This document shows, piece after piece, positions 1 through 7,553 of a DNA stretch of 64,000 nt. Position 1 is the first letter of the stretch. The number at the start of each line of letters is the position of its first letter. The notes below the pieces were generated by a model that saw nothing but the letters and a program-made list of their open reading frames with translations, was not told the DNA's origin and did no database searches. The DNA is from an uncultured Tateyamaria sp. (GTDB taxonomy: Bacteria; Pseudomonadota; Alphaproteobacteria; Rhodobacterales; Rhodobacteraceae), in contig NZ_CANNCF010000004.1 of assembly GCF_947503045.1 (NCBI RefSeq), positions 372,001 to 436,000 on the forward strand. Reading direction: 5' to 3'. A program made the translations under genes and the position numbers.

Positions 1-588
1 CGCGCCACCGTGCCTGTCCTGATCAATGCAATCACCGCAGACTGGACCCGCACAGATGTGATCATCCTGAAACCCGAGCAGATGGGACATCACACGCAAG
101 CCGGGCTCAAACCGCTGTTTGATCACAGCGGAATTTATTCTGGCCTGCAGGAGGCTCCGGCACCAGCAACCCCAAATCCGCAAAGGTTCCGCTATCAGGT
201 AGAGGAGTTCATTCGCCTGCTTGGCCTGCTGCATCTTGCCGCCGGGCGCGCGGAATATATCAACGGCGTTCTTGGTGTCTTTCATCTACGCAACGCGCTG
301 GTCGAGTTGATGATTGAAGAAACGGCCGCCCCCAATCGTGGCGGCGTTTTGCACCTAAACCGCCTGATCAGCGCTGAGCAAAAGGCGGTGCTTGAGGCGC
401 TGCCCCCGCCTGTGCCGACCTATAAGGGGATGGTTGCCGCGCATCTGGCCTATGCCCAGGCCTATCTGCCGCGTGCGCGCCGCCGGGCCGCCGCGATTGG
501 CGTGGACTGGCCCGAACGGTTCGAAGAGGTGACGTGGGCGCGCCTCAAGGACACTTTGGACATCGACCGCCCTTACTCGCCGGACTGA
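1..588 (+). CDS. C-terminal part of a nucleotidyltransferase-like protein, 5' end outside window
   Basis: The frame is open from the first base, so the gene almost certainly begins to the left; about 195 codons are visible up to TGA. A stretch near the visible start (DVIILKPEQM, then KPLFD) resembles the segment that follows the catalytic core in small nucleotidyltransferases of the aminoglycoside-modifying type, and the rest looks helical. No signal peptide or membrane segment is seen. The catalytic part would lie outside the window, so the family call rests on weak resemblance and the substrate is unknown. It converges on the SDR gene 21 bp downstream. Confidence 0.5.
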   Translation, partial: RATVPVLINAITADWTRTDVIILKPEQMGHHTQAGLKPLFDHSGIYSGLQEAPAPATPNPQRFRYQVEEFIRLLGLLHLAAGRAEYINGVLGVFHLRNALVELMIEETAAPNRGGVLHLNRLISAEQKAVLEALPPPVPTYKGMVAAHLAYAQAYLPRARRRAAAIGVDWPERFEEVTWARLKDTLDIDRPYSPD

Positions 589-609
589 GTTACCGCCGGT
601 CAGCGACGA

Positions 610-1317
610 TTACAGCTCGACCCGCACATCGTGCAGCCAGATCTTTGGGGGCCGTGACAGCATGAAGACGACCACATCGGACAGATCTTCGGGCTCGGTA
701 AAGATGTGGTTGGGCACATCCTCATTGGCCTTGGCGAACATGTCGGTGTTTGTCCCGCTTTGATAGAGGCCAGCGACACGAATGCCGGTTTCCTGTTCGT
801 CGACTTTCAGCACTTCGGTAAAGCCGCGCACGCCGTATTTCGTCGCCGTATAGACCGACTGCCCGCCTTGTGCGACCACGCCGGATTTGGAGGCGACATT
901 GAGGATGATGGCCTCGTCACGCTTGCGCAGGTCTGCGATCAGGAACCGGGTCAACTGCATCAGCGCGGTCAGATTGGTCTGGACCGTGGCCAGCAACATG
1001 TCCGCTCCGATGCTGTCGAGCGGGCCGGTCTTGTGCCAGATCCCTGCATTGTTGATCAGGACATCCACTCCGCCAAAATCTTGCAGGATGGCAGTGGCGG
1101 CCCCTTCGAGGGCACCGGTGTCCTGAATATCGACGGCATAGGTTTCAACGCGGGGTGCCCCAAGCGCGGCACAGTCCTGTTTGACCGCCTCAAGCCGCCC
1201 GGCATCCCGTCCGATGATCGCGATCTGACAGGATTGCGCGGCGAGCTTCAGGCAGATGTGCTTGCCGATCCCGTCGCTGCCGCCGGTGACGACAACGGTT
1301 TTGCCTTTGAGTTGCAT
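610..1317 (-). CDS. Short-chain dehydrogenase/reductase (SDR)
   Basis: A 235-residue classical SDR, the usual length. The Rossmann dinucleotide motif TGGSDGIG is at residues 11-18, NNAG at 89-92, an active-site Asn near 115, Ser near 143 and the YTATK catalytic motif with Tyr156 and Lys160. The enzyme should be a cytosolic NAD(P)(H)-dependent oxidoreductase acting on a carbonyl or alcohol; the substrate cannot be read from the sequence. ATG at 1317 is preceded by a GGGA ribosome site. It stands alone, with about 85 bp separating it from the membrane protein gene upstream on the same strand. Confidence 0.9.
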   Translation of the reverse strand: MQLKGKTVVVTGGSDGIGKHICLKLAAQSCQIAIIGRDAGRLEAVKQDCAALGAPRVETYAVDIQDTGALEGAATAILQDFGGVDVLINNAGIWHKTGPLDSIGADMLLATVQTNLTALMQLTRFLIADLRKRDEAIILNVASKSGVVAQGGQSVYTATKYGVRGFTEVLKVDEQETGIRVAGLYQSGTNTDMFAKANEDVPNHIFTEPEDLSDVVVFMLSRPPKIWLHDVRVEL

Positions 1318-1402
1318 GGCGGATGTCCCTTTTGTCTGGGTAAGAGTGCTTTATCCTGCATAGCACCCCGGGGGCCGGGTGCAAGGGATGGCCATGAGCC
1401 CC

Positions 1403-2056
1403 CTAGAGGGCGGTCCAGATGCCAATGACACCCACCAGGATCAGGCTGAGCGCCCAGACCAATTCAAGGTCGAACCAGCTCCGTGACAGGAATTGCAGGC
1501 CCAGCCAGCGGTGTACCGCATAGGCCACGGCCCCGCCCGAGCCGATCATGGCAACGGTGTGCAGGATCGCAACGCCAAGGGCCAGCGCGGTTGTCGCCAT
1601 CAGCGCCGAGGCCGCGCGGTGGCCCGCATCGAGTTCCTCGATGGCACACAGACCCAGATAGATCGGCACCAGCATAAGCGCCGCCCCATGTGCCAGCGCC
1701 ACAAGGAAGGACCACAGTGCGAGGCGGTGCGGCGGAATGCGCGCCAGAAAACGTGGGTGGCGGCGCGTGATCGCAAGGTAAAGGCCCATGCCGATCACAA
1801 TGACGCCTGCACCGATACGGATTTCACGGGCATGATCAATCAGCAGGGTCATCATGGAAAACGGCAGCAGAATGCCCAGCATGGCCGCGAAATGCCCAAG
1901 GCTGAGCGCGCCAAGCGCGGGCCAGAGCGCGCTGCGCCGCCGCTCGAACAGGGCCGAGGACACGGCCAGCGGCCAGCCCATGCCGGGGTTTAGCCCGTGA
2001 TAGAGGCCGGAAAGGATCACGGCGAGCCAGAGGCCCGCCGCGGTTGTCAGGTCCAT
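1403..2056 (-). CDS. Polytopic membrane protein coupled to methanethiol oxidase
   Basis: A 217-residue protein with about six hydrophobic segments and no cleavable signal. His-containing motifs in the membrane segments (HGLNPGMGWP near residue 20, LGHFAA near 53, AHGAALMLVP near 125) recall the NicO/UreH/TauE group of small metal or anion carriers, but I cannot assign it to one family. Its ATG follows the TAG of mtoX with no base between, so translation is probably coupled and the ribosome site lies inside the mtoX end. Possible roles are metal supply to MtoX or export of a sulfur product. Both are inference from position. Confidence 0.75.
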   Translation of the reverse strand: MDLTTAAGLWLAVILSGLYHGLNPGMGWPLAVSSALFERRRSALWPALGALSLGHFAAMLGILLPFSMMTLLIDHAREIRIGAGVIVIGMGLYLAITRRHPRFLARIPPHRLALWSFLVALAHGAALMLVPIYLGLCAIEELDAGHRAASALMATTALALGVAILHTVAMIGSGGAVAYAVHRWLGLQFLSRSWFDLELVWALSLILVGVIGIWTAL

Positions 2057-3457
2057 CTAGACCGAAGGATAGCAAAAGCTGTCGGTGGAACAGTCGCCGC
2101 CCTCAAGACGGATCTGGTGGCTGCGATAGCCTTCGGGGAATTCCGTCCAGAAGTTTTCATCCAGTGTCAGCCCGCCGTTTTCGCCCACATTGGCCATCAC
2201 CATCGCCGCACCCCGGTCACCGGGGTAGAACTGGTCGTCCCATGTGGAATAGAGCGAATTGGTCCAGTAGACACGTTTGCCATCGCGGCTGATCTCGACC
2301 ATTTGCGGCCCGTAGCCAAAGTCCTTGCCGTTGGGATGCTTGGTCTTTTTGACGATGCCGCCAATCTCGACCTTACCCGCCAGAACCGGGTTCATCGGGT
2401 CGGACACATCGTATTGGTGCATCTCCCCCAGACCCCAGCAGGCGACATAGAGGTACTTGTCATCCATCGACAGATCGATGTCCGTGACCAGTGGCGGGCA
2501 GGCGCCAAAGCCTTTCAACAACTCGGGCAGGTCGTCGGCATCTGCGGGCACTGGATCAATCGTGATCGTCTTTTTGGCCTGCCATTCTCCGTCGTCGTCC
2601 TTCCACCACGTAAAGATCGCGCCTTGCAGGTTGGTCGTATCAACCACCACGCCGCAGAACCCGTATTCCTTGACCGGATCGTGGGCGGGGCGGATTTCCA
2701 GCGCCATCTGGTGGTTTTTGCCCAGATCGATGGACTTGGCGACCTTGCGCGCGCGCAAATCCCAGAAATGGATCGTGTGACCGTATTTGTTGGACAGCAG
2801 ATCCTCGGCCACGATGCCATTCTCGAACTGTGGCGGCAGGCCCCATTCGGAACTGACCATGTAGTCGCGCGGCAGGTTCCACCAGAAATCATAGTGCTTG
2901 TCCTGAATGCCACGATCCATCTCGTAACGGCCCTGAATTTCAAAGGTCTGGCAATCCATGATGAAGATACCGGGAGGGCCGTCGGTGCCATCCTTGCCAC
3001 CGCCGCCAAGGGTCGAGACATAGATGCCCTCGGGGCCGCAGTGGATGGTGTGAGGGCGTGAATAACCCGTCTTGGCCATCAACTCTTCGGGTTCGATGAT
3101 CTTGTGGATCTTGGCGTCAAGCGGGTCTTTCACATCGATAATATAGATGCGGGACGAGCGGATGCCGGGGATGATCAGATAGCGGCGCTCAAGGAACGCA
3201 TGACCCGTGAGTGGCGACAGGGACGAGGAGCAGGCGTTCCAGCCGAAATGGTGAAATTCGTCGCCCAGATTGGGCACAAAGAGCGAATGGACAATCTGAC
3301 CGTAGGTGTCTGATTTGGGGTCAACATCCACGACGGCCAATCCGTCGGGCTTGCTCCCATCGGGGCTAAGCATCAGCGTAAAGGCCAATGTCTCGACCGG
3401 GGCCTCCATGGCCATCTTTGGGGTCGGGTGAAATGTGGGGTCTGGTCTCAAATTCAT
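2057..3457 (-). CDS. mtoX: Methanethiol oxidase (selenium-binding protein SBP56 family)
   Basis: The 466-residue protein matches the SBP56 family throughout. Typical features are a beta-propeller repeat pattern, YLYVACWGLGE near residue 345, and the His/Cys-rich C-terminal end HQIRLEGGDCSTDSFC. Bacterial members oxidise methanethiol with O2 to formaldehyde, H2S and H2O2 and are copper enzymes. No N-terminal signal peptide is visible: the chain begins with a polar stretch (MNLRPDPTFHP), whereas the characterised Hyphomicrobium enzyme is periplasmic, so this form is probably cytosolic. A strong GGAGG precedes ATG 3457. It lies 77 bp downstream of a GntR regulator gene on the same strand and abuts a membrane protein gene, in a locus with dmdA. 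Confidence 0.88.
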   Translation of the reverse strand: MNLRPDPTFHPTPKMAMEAPVETLAFTLMLSPDGSKPDGLAVVDVDPKSDTYGQIVHSLFVPNLGDEFHHFGWNACSSSLSPLTGHAFLERRYLIIPGIRSSRIYIIDVKDPLDAKIHKIIEPEELMAKTGYSRPHTIHCGPEGIYVSTLGGGGKDGTDGPPGIFIMDCQTFEIQGRYEMDRGIQDKHYDFWWNLPRDYMVSSEWGLPPQFENGIVAEDLLSNKYGHTIHFWDLRARKVAKSIDLGKNHQMALEIRPAHDPVKEYGFCGVVVDTTNLQGAIFTWWKDDDGEWQAKKTITIDPVPADADDLPELLKGFGACPPLVTDIDLSMDDKYLYVACWGLGEMHQYDVSDPMNPVLAGKVEIGGIVKKTKHPNGKDFGYGPQMVEISRDGKRVYWTNSLYSTWDDQFYPGDRGAAMVMANVGENGGLTLDENFWTEFPEGYRSHQIRLEGGDCSTDSFCYPSV

Positions 3458-3534
3458 ATCGTCCTCCCTGACGTATGGTTGATCTCTGGTGCCTGACCCG
3501 TCTGGCGTTTTTGAATGAACGCGTATCCTGTGGC

Positions 3535-4290
3535 TCAGGCGGTTTTGCGCTCCTTCTGTGTGGCCCGTTTGGCACGGGCTTGCGCGACGCTTTGCGCCAG
3601 TTCCCGTGTGTAGGCTTCGAGTTTGATGAGGGTCGCATCGGTCTGCGCTGCATCCCTTGCGGTCAATGCGTCGGCCAGTTCGGTGTGCAGGGCGACAATC
3701 GCCTCGCGCGAGCGGGCGGTGAAGGTGATCATGTTCATCAGGGGCTGCATCGCCTCGACAGCACCCGCAAGCTGATAGCTGAGCACCTTGTTGCCCGCAC
3801 CATCCACCAGCGCACGGTGAAAGGTCACGTCAGAGGCACAAAACGCCTCGTCCGACAGGTCCGGTTGGCTTTGACGGTGGATTTCAGCGCGCATCGTGGC
3901 CAGTTGATCCGGTGTACGACGCTGCGCGGACATCGGGGCACAGGCGCGTTCCAGCGCATAGCGCGCCTCGCAGGCGACATCAAAGCTGACCGCGTTCATA
4001 CTGAGCAAAAGGGTCGAGGTGGTCACGGCTTGGGTATACGCCTCTTCATAGCGCAGCCGATTGACAAAGGCGCCGCCGGTCGCCCCGCGCTGGGTGCGGA
4101 TCAGCGATTGCGCCGCCAGACGCTTGAGCGCCTCGCGCACGGTCGGGCGGGACACCTCGAACTGATCGGCCAGTTCCGCCTCGGACGGCAGGCGTTGATC
4201 TACGATCAGATCACCCGCCACGATGGCATCCCGGATCGCCGTTGCAATCTGGGCCGAGAGGTCTTTGGAGCTGTTGGGGTCAATTTTCAT
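3535..4290 (-). CDS. FadR-type GntR family transcriptional regulator
   Basis: A 251-residue regulator. Residues 10-70 form the GntR winged helix-turn-helix (LPSEAELADQFEVSRPTVRE and the wing after it), and residues 90-235 form the all-helical FCD ligand-binding domain that usually binds a small carboxylate through a metal. ATG 4290 has no Shine-Dalgarno site and sits two bases from a 24-bp palindrome, so a leaderless message and autoregulation are likely. mtoX follows on the same strand, and the DUF2182 to acuI unit diverges. A role as regulator of DMSP or methanethiol genes is inferred from this position. A GntR gene beside dmdA also occurs in other roseobacters as far as I recall. Confidence 0.9.
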   Translation of the reverse strand: MKIDPNSSKDLSAQIATAIRDAIVAGDLIVDQRLPSEAELADQFEVSRPTVREALKRLAAQSLIRTQRGATGGAFVNRLRYEEAYTQAVTTSTLLLSMNAVSFDVACEARYALERACAPMSAQRRTPDQLATMRAEIHRQSQPDLSDEAFCASDVTFHRALVDGAGNKVLSYQLAGAVEAMQPLMNMITFTARSREAIVALHTELADALTARDAAQTDATLIKLEAYTRELAQSVAQARAKRATQKERKTA

Positions 4291-4291
4291 T

Positions 4292-4315
4292 TGTCATACA
4301 TATTAATGTCTGACA
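4292..4315. promoter_or_regulatory. 24-bp palindromic operator, probable GntR/FadR-type site
   Basis: Two 10-bp arms, TGTCATACAT and ATGTCTGACA, flank ATTA; the arms match as inverted repeats at nine of ten positions. The arm pattern (GT...AC within TGTCAKACAT) fits the kind of site bound by FadR-subfamily dimers. It begins two bases upstream of the regulator ATG and ends 44 bp before the DUF2182 ATG, so one site can control both divergent units. A possible plus-strand promoter (TTGTCA at 4291, TTTAAT at 4316, 19-bp spacer) would enclose it. No second copy was noticed before mtoX or the BCCT gene. Confidence 0.75.
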
Positions 4316-4359
4316 TTTAATCTGGCAAGCTTTGAGTCGCATTCGCTTTGGGAGGGCCG

Positions 4360-5157
4360 ATGCCACTTCTTGTTCGCTCAACCCTTTGGCTGGGGTTCTT
4401 TGGCGCCATTCTGGCGGCGTGGTGGATGATGTATTCCATGTCTGTGGACATGGATGTCGACCTGCTGGGCCGTCCGGGCGAGATGGGCGCAGCTATGGCT
4501 GCGATGGACCCGCGGATGCCGATGTATATGCCAATGGCCAGTTTCGGACCGCTGTTCGCGATGTGGGCCATCATGATGGCGGCGATGATGCTGCCGACGC
4601 TGGTGCCGACCTTGCGCAGTTACGAAGACCTCATGATCTCGGCGGACGGCACGCGGGACGGCTGGCTGGGCGTCATCGCGGGTTACCTGATCATTTGGGT
4701 CGCCTTTGCCGCCCTGATCACCGGTGTGCAACTGGCCTTGCTTTATGGCGGCGTGATCGACATGCTGGGCATATCCAAGACCACGACATTTGCAGGGATA
4801 CTCCTCATTGCTGTCGGTCTGTTTCAGTTCACCCGAGCGAAAGAGATTTGCCATGGCGTCTGCCATAGCCCGATGATGTATTTTCTTGGCCACTGGCGCA
4901 CCGGCTTTGCAGGTGGGTTGCGCATGGGGCTTGGCCTTGGCGCGTTCTGCGTGGGCTGTTGCTGGGGGTTCATGGCGCTTGGCTTTGTCGGCGGGGTGAT
5001 GAGCCTTGCGTGGATGGGTCTTGCGACGCTGTTCATGGTGCTCGAAAAGCTGCCGCAGATCGGGCACGTTATCACCAAACCCATGGGGGCGATCCTGATC
5101 GCCGCCGGGCTGGCCGTTCTGGTCTGGCCCTATTTCCCCAACATCGGAGGACTATGA
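4360..5157 (+). CDS. DUF2182 metal-binding membrane protein
   Basis: A 265-residue membrane protein with about six hydrophobic helices. The family (COG5486) is described as predicted metal-binding. Visible supports are eleven methionines between residues 42 and 77, a CHGVCH motif at 164-169 and a CVGCCW motif at 197-202, all potential soft-metal ligands. ATG 4360 is chosen over an upstream TTG because GGAGG ends five bases before it. The DUF1326 gene follows after one base, a common pairing in other bacteria. Transcribed away from the GntR gene, it heads the unit leading to dmdA. Biochemical function is unknown; copper or other metal handling for MtoX is my inference. Confidence 0.85.
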   Translation: MPLLVRSTLWLGFFGAILAAWWMMYSMSVDMDVDLLGRPGEMGAAMAAMDPRMPMYMPMASFGPLFAMWAIMMAAMMLPTLVPTLRSYEDLMISADGTRDGWLGVIAGYLIIWVAFAALITGVQLALLYGGVIDMLGISKTTTFAGILLIAVGLFQFTRAKEICHGVCHSPMMYFLGHWRTGFAGGLRMGLGLGAFCVGCCWGFMALGFVGGVMSLAWMGLATLFMVLEKLPQIGHVITKPMGAILIAAGLAVLVWPYFPNIGGL

Positions 5158-5158
5158 G

Positions 5159-5866
5159 ATGGCCGTAAAGAAACGTCCCGACGCGGACAGGTTGCCGATC
5201 AGCCAGCGGATCGACAGCCGCATGCCCAACCCGGGACGGCGCCAGATGACGCCGACCGAATGGGCGATCAAGGGCGAATTGTTCCTCAACTGCTCGTGCG
5301 AGGTCTTTTGCCCCTGCGTTGTCTCGCTTGGCGCGCATCCGCCCACAGAAGGGCACTGCCACGCCTGGATGGCCATTGCCATCGACGAAGGCCACTATGA
5401 GGGCGAGGACCTGTCGGGCCTTAACATCGGGCTGATGGTCGACATTCCGGGCCGTATGGGCGAGGGCGGCTGGCGGGTCGCGGCCTATGTGGACGAGCGG
5501 GCGAGCGGCAAAGCCTACAATGGCATCCTGCAGATCTTTTCCGGCGCTGCGGGGGGCACAACGGGCCTCTTCACGTTGCTGGTCAGCGACATCGTTGGGG
5601 CCGAGCGCGAAAAGGTCGAAATCGTGCGCGATGGCAAGAAGCGTGGTCTTTATATCGGGCGCAAGATCCAGGGCGAGATCGAGATGATCGACGGTGCGAC
5701 CCCGGATCACCCGGTGATGATCACCAACTCGAAATACTGGATGGGTCCGGACATTATCGCCGCGCGCGGGTTGAAAAGCCGGGTGCGGGATTACGGGCGT
5801 ATCTGGGACTTTGGCGGCAAATCGGCTGAGATCTGCCCGATTGATTGGAAAGGCCCCAAACCGTGA
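5159..5866 (+). CDS. DUF1326 Cys-rich protein
   Basis: A 235-residue soluble protein of the uncharacterised DUF1326 family (COG5588). After a basic N-terminal tail of about 30 residues comes a compact ligand-rich patch: Cys45, Cys47, Cys51 and Cys53 (CSCEVFCPC), then His66, Cys67 and His68 (GHCHAW). No signal peptide is seen. The start overlaps the end of the DUF2182 gene region closely (TGA, one base, ATG) with GGAGG just upstream, so both should be made together. Metal binding is suggested by the motif; the metal and partner are unknown. It lies between the GntR regulator and dmdA. Confidence 0.85.
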   Translation: MAVKKRPDADRLPISQRIDSRMPNPGRRQMTPTEWAIKGELFLNCSCEVFCPCVVSLGAHPPTEGHCHAWMAIAIDEGHYEGEDLSGLNIGLMVDIPGRMGEGGWRVAAYVDERASGKAYNGILQIFSGAAGGTTGLFTLLVSDIVGAEREKVEIVRDGKKRGLYIGRKIQGEIEMIDGATPDHPVMITNSKYWMGPDIIAARGLKSRVRDYGRIWDFGGKSAEICPIDWKGPKP

Positions 5867-6366
5867 TCGAGGCCGGTTATGTTCGCACCATGGCGCGCTA
5901 CAATGCGTGGCAGAACCGTCAGCTGACCGAGGCACTGACGGAGGTGCCAGAAGATGTGCTGCGCGAAGATCGCGGGGCTTTCTTCGGCTCGATCATGGCG
6001 ACGTTGAACCACATCCTGTGGGGCGATACGATCTGGATGAGCCGGTTCGACCCGAGCGTTGCCGCCCCCACGAACAGGGATCATCTGAACTTTACACCCA
6101 CCTTTGCCGTGTGGAGCGCTGAAAGGTTTCGGATGGACGGGGCGATCCGCATGTGGGCGGACACCTTGCGCACGCTCGATCTAAAAGGCCCGCTGACGTG
6201 GTATTCAGGCATGGCGAAACGCGAGATGCACGCCCCCCTCGAACTTTGCGTGGCACACCTGTTCAACCACCAGACCCACCATCGCGGACAAGTCCACGCG
6301 ATGATGACCGCCGCGGGGCTTGAAGCACCTGTGAGCGATCTGATCTTTTTGCCAGAGGAAAAATGA
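5863..6366 (+). CDS. DinB family protein
   Basis: A 167-residue four-helix-bundle protein of the DinB/YfiT superfamily. The three metal-ligand histidines are recognisable: one in NHILWGD near residue 50 and two in NHQTHHRGQ near residues 130-135. GTG 5863 overlaps the DUF1326 stop as GTGA and gives the family-typical N-terminus; an earlier TTG at 5845 is less likely. Some DinB relatives are thiol transferases that use mycothiol or bacillithiol, others are uncharacterised. Its place directly before dmdA suggests a role in thiol or formaldehyde stress, which is speculative. Confidence 0.82.
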   Translation: MIEAGYVRTMARYNAWQNRQLTEALTEVPEDVLREDRGAFFGSIMATLNHILWGDTIWMSRFDPSVAAPTNRDHLNFTPTFAVWSAERFRMDGAIRMWADTLRTLDLKGPLTWYSGMAKREMHAPLELCVAHLFNHQTHHRGQVHAMMTAAGLEAPVSDLIFLPEEK

Positions 6367-7469
6367 TGGCCGTCATTTCCCCGTCACGCCGGTTGCGTAG
6401 GACCCCCTTTTCTGACGGTGTCGAAGCGGCGGGTGTCAAAGCCTACACCGTTTACAACCGCATGCTGTTGCCGACCGTGTTTGAAAGCGTCGAGGCCGAT
6501 TACCGCCACCTCAAGGACCATGTGCAGGTCTGGGATGTTGCGGTCGAACGGCAGGTCGAGTTGCGCGGCCCAGATGCGGGGCGCCTGATGCAGATGCTGA
6601 CCCCACGTGATCTGCGCCGGATGCTGCCGGGCCAGTGCTATTACGTGCCCATCGTGGACGAGACGGGCGGCATGCTGAACGATCCTGTCGCCGTCAAGCT
6701 CAGCGAGGACCGCTGGTGGATCTCGATTGCGGATTCCGATCTGCTGCTCTGGGTCAAGGGCATCGCCAACGGCTATCGCCTTGATGTGCTGGTGGACGAA
6801 CCCGATGTCTCTCCGCTCGCCGTTCAGGGGCCCAAGTCAGAAGACCTGATGGCCCGCGTCTTTGGCGACCGCGTTCGCGACATCCGGTTTTTCCGCTTTG
6901 ACATGTTCCAGTTCGAGGGCCGCGATCTGGCCATCGCCCGGTCGGGCTATTCCAAGCAGGGCGGGTTCGAGATTTATGTCGATGGCACCGAGATCGGCAT
7001 GCCTCTGTGGCACGCGCTGTTTGCCGCCGGAGAGGACCTGAACGTGCGCGCAGGCTGTCCAAACGCCATCGAACGGATCGAGGGGGGCCTCCTGTCCTAT
7101 GGCAATGACATGACCGACGACAACACACCCCATGAATGCGGGCTGGGCCGGTTTTGCGACACCCAGACGGCCATCGGCTGCATCGGGCGGGATGCGCTGT
7201 TGCGCGTGACCAAAGAAGGTCCCGTTCAGGAAATTCGCCCCATCGCCATCCACGGCGATGCGGTTGGCCCTTGTGATCGGCCCTGGCCGATCTTTGGCGG
7301 AGGCCGCCGGGTCGGGCAGGTGACCAGCACCGCGTGGTCGCCCGACTTCAAGACCAACGTGTCCATCGGAATGGTGCGCATGACCCATTGGGACCCGGGA
7401 ACCGTGTTGGAAGTCGAATGCCCCGATGGTATGCGCAGCGCAACAGTTCAGGACGGGTTCTGGCTTTGA
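6366..7469 (+). CDS. dmdA: Dimethylsulfoniopropionate demethylase
   Basis: DmdA transfers a methyl group from DMSP to tetrahydrofolate, giving 3-methylmercaptopropionate and 5-methyl-THF (EC 2.1.1.269). The 367-residue protein has the GcvT fold and aligns by eye with the Ruegeria pomeroyi enzyme along its length: SRRLRRTPFSDGVEAAGVK at the start, QCYYVP near 100, VSPLAVQGPK, GYSKQGGFEIYV near 200 and ECGLGRF near 260. ATG 6366 gives the homologous N-terminus (MAVISPSRR); ATG 6363, overlapping the DinB stop as ATGA, is the alternative. GAGGAAAA upstream serves both. acuI follows after an intergenic hairpin. Confidence 0.95.
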   Translation: MAVISPSRRLRRTPFSDGVEAAGVKAYTVYNRMLLPTVFESVEADYRHLKDHVQVWDVAVERQVELRGPDAGRLMQMLTPRDLRRMLPGQCYYVPIVDETGGMLNDPVAVKLSEDRWWISIADSDLLLWVKGIANGYRLDVLVDEPDVSPLAVQGPKSEDLMARVFGDRVRDIRFFRFDMFQFEGRDLAIARSGYSKQGGFEIYVDGTEIGMPLWHALFAAGEDLNVRAGCPNAIERIEGGLLSYGNDMTDDNTPHECGLGRFCDTQTAIGCIGRDALLRVTKEGPVQEIRPIAIHGDAVGPCDRPWPIFGGGRRVGQVTSTAWSPDFKTNVSIGMVRMTHWDPGTVLEVECPDGMRSATVQDGFWL

Positions 7470-7477
7470 GTGTTGGA

Positions 7478-7524
7478 CCGGGGCGCTGCCCCGGACCCCG
7501 GCATATTTTTTGGAACAATGAAGG
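7478..7524 (+). repeat. REP-like hairpin repeat, copy 1 (between dmdA and acuI)
   Basis: A 7-bp stem CCGGGGC/GCCCCGG with loop GCT (7478-7494) is followed by ACCCCGGCATATTTTTT and TGGAACAATGAA. A closely similar element lies at 53320 and a decayed one at 58815. The stem bases differ between copies 1 and 2 by a compensated pair. It lies nine bases after the dmdA stop and 60 bp before acuI, so it may shape the shared transcript; it is not a classical terminator because the T-run is about ten bases from the stem. Confidence 0.7.
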
Positions 7525-7553
7525 GCAAGGTCCTTCGATAAATGGAGAGTGAT

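Noticed and set aside
706-1428. Plus-strand frame antisense to the SDR gene
   Set aside because: It is a shadow of the classical SDR, with no ribosome site or family resemblance.
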